64,000 nt of DNA, taken from NCBI RefSeq assembly GCF_030433715.1, contig NZ_JAROCC010000010.1:62001-126000 (forward strand). The letters are read 5' to 3'. This document shows positions 33,357 through 41,097 of this stretch, in pieces. Origin of the DNA: Sporosarcina highlanderae. Its GTDB lineage: Bacteria; Bacillota; Bacilli; Bacillales_A; Planococcaceae. The number at the start of each line of letters is the position of its first letter. The first letter of the stretch is position 1. The notes under the pieces were generated by a model. It saw nothing but the letters and a program-made list of their open reading frames with translations. It did no database searches and had not been told where the DNA came from. A program made the translations under genes and the position numbers.

Positions 33357-33390
33357 GAGTAGGCGCTGAAAATCTAAGCGCCTACTCTGT
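33357..33390. terminator. Bidirectional terminator
   Basis: GAGTAGGCGCT (33357-33367) pairs with AGCGCCTACTC (33377-33387); it overlaps the stop codon of the opposing membrane-protein gene. Confidence 0.85.
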
Positions 33391-34123
33391 TTTTATTTTC
33401 CATTTGTCTTCCAGAGAACAAGAAGATGCATGTAATGATGGTTGCACATAAGAAAATGGCAGCCGCCGATATGAATAACTCTTCCGTCCCGTTCTTAATG
33501 GCAATTCCGATAAATGCCCAAACAAAGGCAAGATTCATCACATAATCTCGGTGATGATACATAAAATGGAGTGCGAACGCAGTAGCAACAGTTAAGTAGA
33601 TGACTGTCCAAAGTGGATCGCTCAATCCCATCCCTGACCAATCGTTAATCATAAGTGTATAACTCAGGTTCGTGATAGTAGAGATGACACTCCATCCTAT
33701 TAACAGACTGAACGGAACTCTTCCAAGTAATCGGTTTTCCCTTTTTGGATAGGAAAAGTAAAAAACGAGCAACAAAAGTAAAAGTGCTCCTTTTACAACG
33801 ACTGTCCAGTAGAATAAACCATAGTGCCATAAAAAAATCCATGCAATGTGCAAAATGCAACAAAGTATAAAAAGTGAGACGACACGATTTTGATATATGG
33901 AACTTAACTTTCGCCCCGCTTTATTGAAATTAATAACCCAGTTAAACAGCAGGATCATTGCTATGCCCAAAAGGAGCAACACATAATCCGCAGGGATAAA
34001 GAGAACAGGCAACCTATTTGCAATTTCTCCAGTCGTAAACCCATTCAAAGAAAAAAATCTTGCTATTACATTCAGTACAATGACTGCGATTAATGATAGG
34101 CTCATCATGATGATTCTAGACAT
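33374..34123 (-). CDS. TspO/tryptophan-rich sensory-like membrane protein
   Basis: Integral membrane protein of 249 residues with seven or eight predicted helices. The N-terminal SLNGFTTGEIANRLPVLFIPADY resembles the longer Bacillales TspO/MBR-related (tryptophan-rich sensory) proteins. Tryptophans occur in several helices (HIAWIFLWHYGLFYWTVV). TspO proteins bind tetrapyrroles or act in stress, but the role of this longer form is not established. ATG 34123 is chosen for AAAGGGAGG 7 bases upstream. Monocistronic, convergent with thiT. Confidence 0.55.
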   Translation of the reverse strand: MSRIIMMSLSLIAVIVLNVIARFFSLNGFTTGEIANRLPVLFIPADYVLLLLGIAMILLFNWVINFNKAGRKLSSIYQNRVVSLFILCCILHIAWIFLWHYGLFYWTVVVKGALLLLLLVFYFSYPKRENRLLGRVPFSLLIGWSVISTITNLSYTLMINDWSGMGLSDPLWTVIYLTVATAFALHFMYHHRDYVMNLAFVWAFIGIAIKNGTEELFISAAAIFLCATIITCIFLFSGRQMENKNRVGA

Positions 34124-34206
34124 AATAAATCCTCCCTTTGAACAGTATACATAGGAATTGTGAATCATGCGAAGGAAAGTATGAAATTTCCGTCACAAAT
34201 CCATTA

Positions 34207-34235
34207 TTTCGAATCCCGAAGATTCATGTTATAAT
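34207..34235 (+). promoter_or_regulatory. Extended -10 promoter of pepF
   Basis: TGTTATAAT (TG at 34227-34228, TATAAT 34230-34235) gives an extended -10; the -35 TTTCGA (34207-34212) is weak. It is 52 bases before the pepF ATG. Confidence 0.45.
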
Positions 34236-34286
34236 TGAAATAGCACTAAATTACAAATTTTTTAGATGATTAGGGGGAATCATTCA

Positions 34287-36092
34287 ATGAAGACAAAAGA
34301 AGAATATTCACAAGTATGGGATTTAGACGTATTTTTCAAAGGTGGAAGTGCTTCCGAGGAACTTCGTCAACATCTTGACGCGGTAAAAGTACAAATTGGT
34401 TCGTTGGAAGAATTAGCTAACTCAACTCAGACGCCGGTATCCAAAGACGATGCTGCTCAAGTTTTAACTATTTTAGAGGAAATCACGAATACCGGAAAAA
34501 ATTTAAGAGAAGCGGGAGCTGTTATCGGCTGCTTCACTGCAGCTGATATTAAAGACAAAAAAGCACTCGTTCTTCAATCTGAAATGGGTTCACTGGGTGC
34601 ACGATATTCGACAGTAATTTTGAAATTCCAACAAACTATTACAAAAGCAGAAGAAAACGTATGGAATGAATTATTGGAATCAGAACAGTTATCTCCTTTT
34701 GCGTTTGTTTTAAACGAATGGCGCGATCAGGTGAAATTGAAGTTATCTGAAGAAGAAGAAAGTCTGATAACAGCATTAAGCGTTGACGGGTACAATGGAT
34801 GGGGCCAACTTTACAATCAATTAGTGGGCGACATCAAAATTGAAATGACTGTTGACGGCGTAGAAAAGAAGCTTTCTGTGGGCCAGGCGAATAACTTAAG
34901 CTCTCACCCGGATGCAGCAGTTCGTAAAGAAGTATTTGAAAAGCTTGAAGAGGCTTGGAAAGCGAAAGAGGACTTCTTTGCTTCTACATTGAATCATTTG
35001 GCGGGCTTCCGTTTGGCGATCTATGAAAAACGTGGTTGGGATAATGTCCTGATGGAGCCACTAATGCGTAACAGAATGAGCCAAGAAACGTTGGATGCAA
35101 TGTGGGGGGCAATTAGTGCCAATAAAGCACCGTTTGCCGACTTTTTGAAATACAAAGCAAACTTGCTTGGAAATGAAAAGATTAATTGGTACGACATGAG
35201 CGCGCCTGTAACATCTTCAACAAAGGAAATGTCTTATCAAGAAGGGGCGGAATTTATCCTTGAGCACTTCGGTAAATTTGGTCCAGAACTCGAGGCATTC
35301 TCCCGTAAAGCGTTCGAAGATAGCTGGATTGAGGCAGAAGATCGTGCGGATAAACGTCCAGGAGGCTTCTGCACAGGAATGCCGGTTTCTGAACAATCCC
35401 GAATTTTCATGACATATAGCGGTTCCATGTCGAATGTTGCTACCCTTGCTCATGAATTAGGACACGCTTTCCATTCATACGCATTACGCCCAGTGCATTA
35501 TATGAATCGCCAATATGCGATGGGAGTTGCGGAAACAGCGTCTACATTTGCAGAAATGATTGTTGCGGATGCTTCCGTCAAAGCTGCTGAAACAGAAGAA
35601 GAGAAACTTGCTCTGCTTGAGGATAAAATCCAACGAAGTGTGGCATTCTTCATGAATATCCATGCACGTTTCCTATTTGAAACTCGTTTCTATGAAGAAC
35701 GTAAAAATGGAGTAGTTCCAGCACCACGTCTGAATGAATTAATGGAAGAGGCACAAAACGAAGCTTATGCTGGTGCGCTTGATTCGACTCATCCGCATTT
35801 CTGGGCGTCCAAGCTGCATTTCTACATTACAGGTACGCCATTCTATAATTTCCCGTATACGTTCGGCTACCTATTCTCCTTAAGCATCTATGCGAAGGCA
35901 CTTACAGAAGGAGAATCGTTTGAACAGCAGTATTTGGCATTATTACGCGACACTGCTATCATGTCTGTTGAGGACCTTGCTATGAAGCATCTTGGTGAGG
36001 ATATCACTAAGGAAGAATTCTGGGCGAAAGGTGTAGCTCTTTGCGTAAAAGATGTCGAAGAGTTCCTGAAATTAGCTTCCGAAGAAAGGTGA
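34287..36092 (+). CDS. pepF: M3 family oligoendopeptidase F
   Basis: Zinc metallopeptidase of 601 residues that cuts short peptides in the cytoplasm. The zinc motif HELGHAFHS near residue 389 (HExxH) and the downstream glutamate in GVAETASTFAEM near 415 are clear. Flanking M3 blocks are YSGSMSNVATLAHE and TPFYNFPYTFGYLFSLSIY near the C-terminus. ATG 34287 is chosen for TAGGGGG 9 bases upstream; the ATG at 34266 precedes this site. Monocistronic apart from a GNAT gene 7 bases downstream, which is probably co-transcribed. Confidence 0.92.
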   Translation: MKTKEEYSQVWDLDVFFKGGSASEELRQHLDAVKVQIGSLEELANSTQTPVSKDDAAQVLTILEEITNTGKNLREAGAVIGCFTAADIKDKKALVLQSEMGSLGARYSTVILKFQQTITKAEENVWNELLESEQLSPFAFVLNEWRDQVKLKLSEEEESLITALSVDGYNGWGQLYNQLVGDIKIEMTVDGVEKKLSVGQANNLSSHPDAAVRKEVFEKLEEAWKAKEDFFASTLNHLAGFRLAIYEKRGWDNVLMEPLMRNRMSQETLDAMWGAISANKAPFADFLKYKANLLGNEKINWYDMSAPVTSSTKEMSYQEGAEFILEHFGKFGPELEAFSRKAFEDSWIEAEDRADKRPGGFCTGMPVSEQSRIFMTYSGSMSNVATLAHELGHAFHSYALRPVHYMNRQYAMGVAETASTFAEMIVADASVKAAETEEEKLALLEDKIQRSVAFFMNIHARFLFETRFYEERKNGVVPAPRLNELMEEAQNEAYAGALDSTHPHFWASKLHFYITGTPFYNFPYTFGYLFSLSIYAKALTEGESFEQQYLALLRDTAIMSVEDLAMKHLGEDITKEEFWAKGVALCVKDVEEFLKLASEER

Positions 36093-36099
36093 AGAGGCA

Positions 36100-36645
36100 T
36101 TGATTCTGCTTGAAGGGCGAACTTGTTATTTACGTGTATTGACAGAAGAAGACGCCGTCATTTTTACTGAACTGCTCTTAGCGAATAAAGAGTATTGGAC
36201 GGTTTTTGAGCCGCGACATGATCCGGGCTATTATACGGTTTCTGTTCAGCGAAATAAAATTAGGGAATCCCTCTATCAAATGAGAGACCGGCGTGAATAT
36301 AATTTTGGTATTTTTGACGCCGAAACAAGCAGGTTAATAGGCCATATTTCTCTTTACAGCATTAAAAGGCTACCTTTTTCAAGCGGCTTTGTCGGATATT
36401 CGATCGATGAACGGGAAACGGGCAGGGGGCTCGCGACCGAAGCGGTCAATATTGTGACAAAGTTCGCGTTCGAAACTGTGCTGTTACATCGGGTTGAAGC
36501 TTTCGTTTCCCCGAATAATATCGGCTCAGTTCGAGTCTTAGAAAATGCGGGATACGTACGTGAAGGCTTGCTTAGAAAGCTTTTATACATTAATGGTGTT
36601 TGGGAAGATCATTTTATGTACGCATGCCTATCAGATGATTATTGA
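36100..36645 (+). CDS. GNAT acetyltransferase, RimJ/RimL type
   Basis: N-acetyltransferase of 181 residues in the RimJ/RimL/YjcK group, which acetylate protein N-termini such as ribosomal proteins. Acetyl-CoA-binding region VGYSIDERETGRGLATEA near 92-109 (R/Q-x-x-G-x-G/A form), followed by VEAFVSPNNIGSVRVLENAGYVREG near 128-152, are the family marks. TTG start with AGGTGAAGAGG upstream, 7 bases after the pepF stop. The protein target is unknown. Confidence 0.88.
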   Translation: MILLEGRTCYLRVLTEEDAVIFTELLLANKEYWTVFEPRHDPGYYTVSVQRNKIRESLYQMRDRREYNFGIFDAETSRLIGHISLYSIKRLPFSSGFVGYSIDERETGRGLATEAVNIVTKFAFETVLLHRVEAFVSPNNIGSVRVLENAGYVREGLLRKLLYINGVWEDHFMYACLSDDY

Positions 36646-36684
36646 AAGGGTAAGGCCGCCTGGCGGAAACTACTAGTTACTATA

Positions 36685-36719
36685 AAAAGCCGATTCTTCA
36701 CTTAGAAGAATCGGCTTTT
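36685..36719. terminator. Terminator after the GNAT gene
   Basis: AAAAGCCGATTCTT (36685-36698) pairs perfectly with AAGAATCGGCTTTT (36706-36719), with Ts on the plus side. Confidence 0.9.
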
Positions 36720-36722
36720 GTC

Positions 36723-36843
36723 TCATCCAGCTCCGGGCGCCAGAGCCTCGGGGTCATAAGTCAAAGTTGCTATGTGGCAAAAACACGCCACGTCGCATCT
36801 TTGCCTTATGCCTGTCGTCTCTTGGCGGGCGCCCTCCGCTTTT
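36723..36843 (-). repeat. Structured intergenic repeat, copy C
   Basis: Minus-strand copy of the element also found at 9541-9660 and 52097-52214. Conserved ends AAAGCGGAGGGCGCC and GGCGCCCGGAGCTGGATGA are kept, with GACAGG and GACCCCGAGG inside. The central hairpin has a quite different sequence from the other copies but still pairs over about 20 of 24 positions (CATAAGGCAAAGATGC region with the facing arm), with a T-run loop before GCC. The gap 36646-36897 otherwise holds only the GNAT terminator. Confidence 0.85.
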
Positions 36844-36897
36844 GTCATCATAGGGAAATCCTACGCGCGTAATTATCTATTACCCGGGAAATGTCTA

Positions 36898-37473
36898 TCA
36901 GTTTTCGACAAGATATTCATATCCGCTTGTTATAATATCCAATTTACCAGTGTGAGGATCAACGACAAGCCCGTGTACGGGAACCTTATGATCCATTAGC
37001 GGGTGATTACGTACCAGGTCCACACTGCTCTTCACACTTTCTGTAACGTCGTTAAAGCCACGCAACCATTCTTTCATGTCGATTCCTGAATACTTCAACG
37101 TTGTGAACAGATTTTTATCAATTCCACGTTCTACCATGCTCTGGACAATAGATTTTGTATCGACTGAACTCATACCGCAGTCATGGTGTCCAATAATATA
37201 TACCTCATCTGCCTGTAATTGATAGATGGCAACAAGGATACTCCTCATTACGCTTCCGAATGGATGCGTGACAATAGCACCGGCACTTTTGATGATTTTG
37301 GCATCGCCATTTTTTAAGTTCATCGCTTTGGGAAGTAGCTCGGTTAGTCTTGTGTCCATACAAGTAAGTATAACAATCTTCTTATCGGGAAATTTCGTTG
37401 TTTCATATTCTTTGAATTTCTCTTCTTGTACAAAGTCTTTATTGAAATCGATGATTTCGGATAAGATTGTCAT
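36898..37473 (-). CDS. Beta-class carbonic anhydrase
   Basis: Beta-carbonic anhydrase of 191 residues that interconverts CO2 and bicarbonate, cytoplasmic. The zinc ligands are visible as Cys38 in CMDTR, with the Asp40/Arg42 dyad, and His96-x-x-Cys99 in GHHDCG. The length and pattern fit the YtiB-like bacterial group. The ribosome site GGAGG stands about 7 bases before ATG. Monocistronic. No bicarbonate-using partner is adjacent. Confidence 0.92.
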   Translation of the reverse strand: MTILSEIIDFNKDFVQEEKFKEYETTKFPDKKIVILTCMDTRLTELLPKAMNLKNGDAKIIKSAGAIVTHPFGSVMRSILVAIYQLQADEVYIIGHHDCGMSSVDTKSIVQSMVERGIDKNLFTTLKYSGIDMKEWLRGFNDVTESVKSSVDLVRNHPLMDHKVPVHGLVVDPHTGKLDIITSGYEYLVEN

Positions 37474-37513
37474 ATATGCACCTCCAGATTTTTGCCTTTA
37501 AAATAGTTTACAT

Positions 37514-37549
37514 AAAAAAAAAGGGGCTGCCAAGTGGCAACCCCTTTTT
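37514..37549 (-). terminator. Terminator of the 45-residue gene
   Basis: On the minus strand GGGGTTGCC pairs with GGCAGCCCC (one wobble) around ACTT, followed by nine Ts. It lies just after the small gene at 37556-37693. Confidence 0.85.
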
Positions 37550-37555
37550 CAATAT

Positions 37556-37693
37556 TTATTTTACATCCGGCTTAGGATCGATTCTTTCCGAGTCAGAAGA
37601 ATCCAAGGCCTTTCCTAGGAAGTGCATAGTGAATAATGCGGCAATTGCAAGGACAACAGAATAACCGATTACTGTAGTGAACATCAATCCCAT
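37556..37693 (-). CDS. 45-residue single-helix membrane protein
   Basis: Small gene with AGAGGGG 7 bases before ATG and a strong terminator right after the stop. The product has one hydrophobic helix (about residues 4-26) and a short polar tail with SSDSERIDPKPDVK. No cysteine. I do not recognise a family. Just upstream is a TATAAT on the minus strand followed by a Fur-like site, so it may be an iron-controlled membrane peptide. Small single-helix proteins often act as subunits or regulators of larger membrane complexes. Confidence 0.65.
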   Translation of the reverse strand: MGLMFTTVIGYSVVLAIAALFTMHFLGKALDSSDSERIDPKPDVK

Positions 37694-37718
37694 AATTAGA
37701 CCCCTCTCTATAAATGAA

Positions 37719-37740
37719 TGATAATGATACATCCATTATA
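37719..37740 (-). promoter_or_regulatory. Promoter -10 and Fur-like box of the 45-residue gene
   Basis: TATAAT on the minus strand (37735-37740) directly precedes a Fur-like half site: TGATAATGATACATC (37719-37733, plus strand) matches the first seven bases of TGATAATNATTATCA exactly, with the second half poor. Confidence 0.4.
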
Positions 37741-37792
37741 CTATAAATCTCTATTTTTTAAAGAGCAGTTTTTAATTTAATTGTGACGGATA

Positions 37793-39025
37793 TTAGAATG
37801 CCCAATTACCATTGCGGAAGACGGGTTCAACAGTTCCATCAGGTAAAATACCGTCGATATCCATTTGGTCTGAGCCAATCATGAAGTCAACGTGTGTAAT
37901 GCTTTGGTTTAGACCGTGTTTTTCCAAGTCTTCAGTAGACATTGTCTTTCCGCCTTCCAAACAGAAGGAGTAAGCACTGCCGATTGCAAGGTGATTGGAT
38001 GCATTTTCATCGAACAAAGTATTGTAGAAAAGCAGACCTGACTCTGAAATTGGAGAAGCATGAGGAACGAGTGCCACTTCACCAAGATGCTTAGCACCTT
38101 CGTCCGTATCGATTAGACGTTGAAGAACCTCTTCACCTTGTCCCGCACTGATTTCCGTAATTCTTCCGTCTTTGAAAGTCACTGTGAAATCGTCGATAAT
38201 ATTGCCGCCGTAGCTAAGTGGCTTCGTATTTTTAACATAGCCATTCACTCCGTCTTTATGGGGAACTGTGAATACTTCTTCAGTCGGCATATTGGCCATG
38301 AAAGCATTACCGTCAACATTGACACTGCCTCCACCGCACCAAATATGTCCTTTTGGCAAATCAATTGTCAGATTCGTGCCTGGCGCTCTGTATTGCAATG
38401 TTGCATATGCTTTTTTATTCAAGTAATCAGCTTTTTCATTCAGTGTTTTATCAAGCTCTTTCCATGCTGCAACTGGATTTTCCTGATCTGCTCGAACCGC
38501 TTTGAAAATGGCTTCCCATAGAGCAGGCACTTGTTCGCCTTCCTCAAGTTCAGGGAACATTTTTGCAGCCCATGCTTTTGAAGGTGCTGCGATGACAGAC
38601 CAGCTGAAACGGTCTGCTTGCATCATTTTACGATAATTGCTAAGTGCTTTACCGGCAGCCTTTTGGGAATCAGCAATACGTGAAGGATCAATTCCTTTTA
38701 GTAAATCGGGACTTTGTGAAACGATGCTGATGAATGCAGCTCCACCTTCAGCCAATTTTTCACGTTCCATCACTTTCCACTCAGGGAAATCTGAGAAGGA
38801 TTCAGCAGGTGCTTTTTTATAACGTAATTTTAATAGCTCTTCATCTGCCCAATCGACGATAACATGACGAGCTCCTAAATCGTATGCTTTGTCAGCCACT
38901 TTTCTGACAAGTTCTGCTGTTTCAATGGATGCGCTTATGTAAAGCGTTTGGTCCTTTTGGATATTCGAACCGACTTCTACAATTAAACTTGCGTATTTTT
39001 CCAATTTCTCTTCAAATGACAACAA
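37793..39025 (-). CDS. ampS: M29 family aminopeptidase (AmpS/PepT-like)
   Basis: Metallo-aminopeptidase of about 410 residues, family M29 (AmpS, aminopeptidase II/T), cytoplasmic, releasing N-terminal residues from peptides. Family features are VGSNIQKDQTLYISAS near the N-terminus, GSVNVDGNAFMANMPTEEVFTVP near 245-268 with a metal-binding Glu, VALVPHASPIS near 325, and the C-terminal SITHVDFMIGSDQMDIDG with His and Asp ligands. The first of two TTG codons (39025) is chosen because GGAGG stands 8 bases upstream; the ATG further upstream lies before this site. Monocistronic. Confidence 0.9.
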   Translation of the reverse strand: MLSFEEKLEKYASLIVEVGSNIQKDQTLYISASIETAELVRKVADKAYDLGARHVIVDWADEELLKLRYKKAPAESFSDFPEWKVMEREKLAEGGAAFISIVSQSPDLLKGIDPSRIADSQKAAGKALSNYRKMMQADRFSWSVIAAPSKAWAAKMFPELEEGEQVPALWEAIFKAVRADQENPVAAWKELDKTLNEKADYLNKKAYATLQYRAPGTNLTIDLPKGHIWCGGGSVNVDGNAFMANMPTEEVFTVPHKDGVNGYVKNTKPLSYGGNIIDDFTVTFKDGRITEISAGQGEEVLQRLIDTDEGAKHLGEVALVPHASPISESGLLFYNTLFDENASNHLAIGSAYSFCLEGGKTMSTEDLEKHGLNQSITHVDFMIGSDQMDIDGILPDGTVEPVFRNGNWAF

Positions 39026-39227
39026 ATAAAAAACCTCCTTCATCCTTATGTATTAATAGTACTCCAGTGTAATAAAACAGGCAAAGATAATTCTTCAAAG
39101 ATTTCATCTATATTGGATTATCATTCTTTAATTATTTTTAATTATAAATAGGATTTATTATTAAAGACCTAAAGTATTGTATGATTATGTCGAAATAAGA
39201 AGAAGAAGAGAAGACGGGGGTACGAAT

Positions 39228-40043
39228 ATGGATTTATCAACCATTGTTGGACTTATTCTTGGTATAGTCGCATTATTTGTCGGTATGGCGATGAAAGGCG
39301 TAACACCGGATAATTTACTTAATCCAGCTGCGATTCTTATTATCATTGCAGGTACGATTGCAGCTGTTGTCATTGCATTCCCAATGAAGGAATTAAAAAG
39401 GGTGCCGAAATTATTCGGTATTCTGTTCAAAGAACAAAATTTGAATTCCGATGCGGATCTGATACGGATGTTTTCCAAATGGGCCGATATTGCAAGACGT
39501 GAAGGCTTATTGTCGTTGGAAGCACAAACTGATGAAATTGTAGACCCTTTCTTGAAAAATGGACTTGACCTCGCTATAGATGGCCAAAACGCTGATTATA
39601 TACGTGATGTCCTTACCGAAGAAGTGGATGCAATGGAGGAAAGGCATACGGCTGGCGCCCTTATATTCAGTCAGGCCGGTACATATGCCCCAACGCTTGG
39701 TGTATTAGGTGCAGTTGTAGGATTGATCGCAGCACTAAAGGATATGAATGATATCGAAGCACTTGGGTATGCAATATCCGCAGCATTTGTCGCGACGTTG
39801 TTGGGGATTTTCACTGGGTATGTACTATGGCATCCATTTGCCAATAAATTAAAACGAAAATCGAAGGAAGAAACACGACAAAAGATGATGATGATTGAGG
39901 GGATCCTATCTGTTCTTGAAGGTGAAGCACCACGCACGATAGAACAAAAACTAATTTCCTATCTATCATTGGAAGATCGGATAAAATTCGCTGAAGAAAA
40001 TAATCGCGACAAGGGGGAGGGCCAATTTGTCGAGGAAACGTAA
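39228..40043 (+). CDS. motA: Flagellar motor stator protein MotA
   Basis: MotA of 271 residues with four membrane helices, forming with MotB the ion channel that drives the flagellum. The long cytoplasmic loop carries the charged residues that contact FliG (KWADIARREGLLSLE near 86), and the last helices contain GTYAPTLGVLGAVVGLIAAL near 153 with the conserved proline region. ATG 39228 has GGGGG 7 bases upstream; the earlier ATG at 39177 gives an unusual Arg-rich head. It overlaps motB by 17 bases. Confidence 0.93.
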   Translation: MDLSTIVGLILGIVALFVGMAMKGVTPDNLLNPAAILIIIAGTIAAVVIAFPMKELKRVPKLFGILFKEQNLNSDADLIRMFSKWADIARREGLLSLEAQTDEIVDPFLKNGLDLAIDGQNADYIRDVLTEEVDAMEERHTAGALIFSQAGTYAPTLGVLGAVVGLIAALKDMNDIEALGYAISAAFVATLLGIFTGYVLWHPFANKLKRKSKEETRQKMMMIEGILSVLEGEAPRTIEQKLISYLSLEDRIKFAEENNRDKGEGQFVEET

Positions 40044-40785
40044 GAAAAAAAAAGATGATGGCCATATTGATGAATCCTGGCTTTTGCCGTACGCGGATTT
40101 ACTAACTCTGCTTTTGGCGTTATTTATTGTTTTATTTGCATCAAGTTCAGTGGACGAAAAAAAATTAAGTAAGATGTCTGCCATTTTTAGTGAAATATTT
40201 GATGGTGGGACAGGCGTTATGCAAAGTCCATCACCGACTCCGACTCCTTCCATAGATACGAAGGGGGATCAAGGCAATGAAAACTCAGCCTACCTGGAGG
40301 ATCAGCAGTCACTTGAGGAAATACAGTCTGCAATCGATGACTATATAGCGGTAAATGAATTGGAAAATCAATTCCAAACCCAATTGATTGAGGAAGGTCT
40401 CCTTATTACGATACGCGATAGCATTCTATTTGAGTCAGGTAAAGCAACGATTAAACCGGAGTATTCCAAAATGGCAAAGGATATTGGCAGTCTCCTCAAA
40501 TTTGAAGAGCCCAGGCAGATAGTCGTTACAGGGCATACGGATAATGTCCCAATAAACAGTGCCGAATTTCCTTCGAACTGGGAACTGAGTATGATGCGTG
40601 CCATCAACTTTTTGAAAATCTTAATTGATACGAATAATCTTGATCCCCAACTTTTCAGCGCCAAAGGATATGGTGAAAATAAGCCGGTTGCATCAAACGA
40701 TTCTGCCGAGGGGAGAAGTAAGAACCGTCGAGTGGAAGTCCTTGTACAGCCTCTTGTGCTTAAAGATGGGACATCGGTTGAATAA
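40027..40785 (+). CDS. motB: Flagellar motor stator protein MotB
   Basis: MotB of 252 residues. A basic N-terminus is followed by one membrane helix WLLPYADLLTLLLALFIVLF with the ion-carrying aspartate in YADLL. A linker rich in Ser/Pro/Thr follows, then an OmpA-like peptidoglycan-binding domain (about 115-245) with VTGHTDNVPINSAEFPSNWEL and GYGENKPVASN. The LLTLLLALFIVL pattern is closer to proton-type MotB than to sodium-type MotS/PomB. TTG start with AAGGGGGAGGG upstream, inside the motA end, so translation is coupled. No other flagellar genes are nearby. Confidence 0.93.
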   Translation: MSRKRKKKKDDGHIDESWLLPYADLLTLLLALFIVLFASSSVDEKKLSKMSAIFSEIFDGGTGVMQSPSPTPTPSIDTKGDQGNENSAYLEDQQSLEEIQSAIDDYIAVNELENQFQTQLIEEGLLITIRDSILFESGKATIKPEYSKMAKDIGSLLKFEEPRQIVVTGHTDNVPINSAEFPSNWELSMMRAINFLKILIDTNNLDPQLFSAKGYGENKPVASNDSAEGRSKNRRVEVLVQPLVLKDGTSVE

Positions 40786-40789
40786 CATA

Positions 40790-40830
40790 AAAAAAGCTGA
40801 TGCGCATTGTTTTATGCACATCAGCTTTTT
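40790..40830. terminator. Bidirectional terminator
   Basis: AAAAAGCTGATG-GCAT pairs with ATGC-CATCAGCTTTTT; convergent motAB and yfkK. Confidence 0.9.
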
Positions 40831-40834
40831 CACA

Positions 40835-41056
40835 TTATTTACGTAACGATCCAAGTTCAGCAGCTATGGCTTGCATTTCGTTTGGAGTGATCGTATCTCG
40901 TTTCATGACCATCTCATACATGTAAACCAAGTCTTCATAACGTTCAGTATCGAAGTTATCCGCCTTCATGGCATCTACGTTTACCATTCTTAGCTTCTCT
41001 TTGATTTTTTCAATCATATACGAAACATTTTCGGCTGTTGGTTGAGTTAAATCCAT
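40835..41056 (-). CDS. yfkK: DUF1128 protein YfkK
   Basis: Small soluble protein of 73 residues in the DUF1128 family, close to B. subtilis YfkK (71 residues). It is helical throughout: [18 protein letters not shown], then [20 protein letters not shown] and [15 protein letters not shown]. The ribosome site GGGCGG is weaker than usual, about 10 bases before ATG. The function is unknown. Its place at the edge of the yfk-like block supports the name. Confidence 0.85.
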   Translation of the reverse strand: MDLTQPTAENVSYMIEKIKEKLRMVNVDAMKADNFDTERYEDLVYMYEMVMKRDTITPNEMQAIAAELGSLRK

Positions 41057-41097
41057 AATATAGTCCGCCCTTCACTATCGTCGGACTAATCATTGCA

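Noticed and set aside
37719-37733. Full Fur box before the 45-residue gene
   Set aside because: Only the first half matches well; kept as a low-confidence site rather than a firm Fur box.
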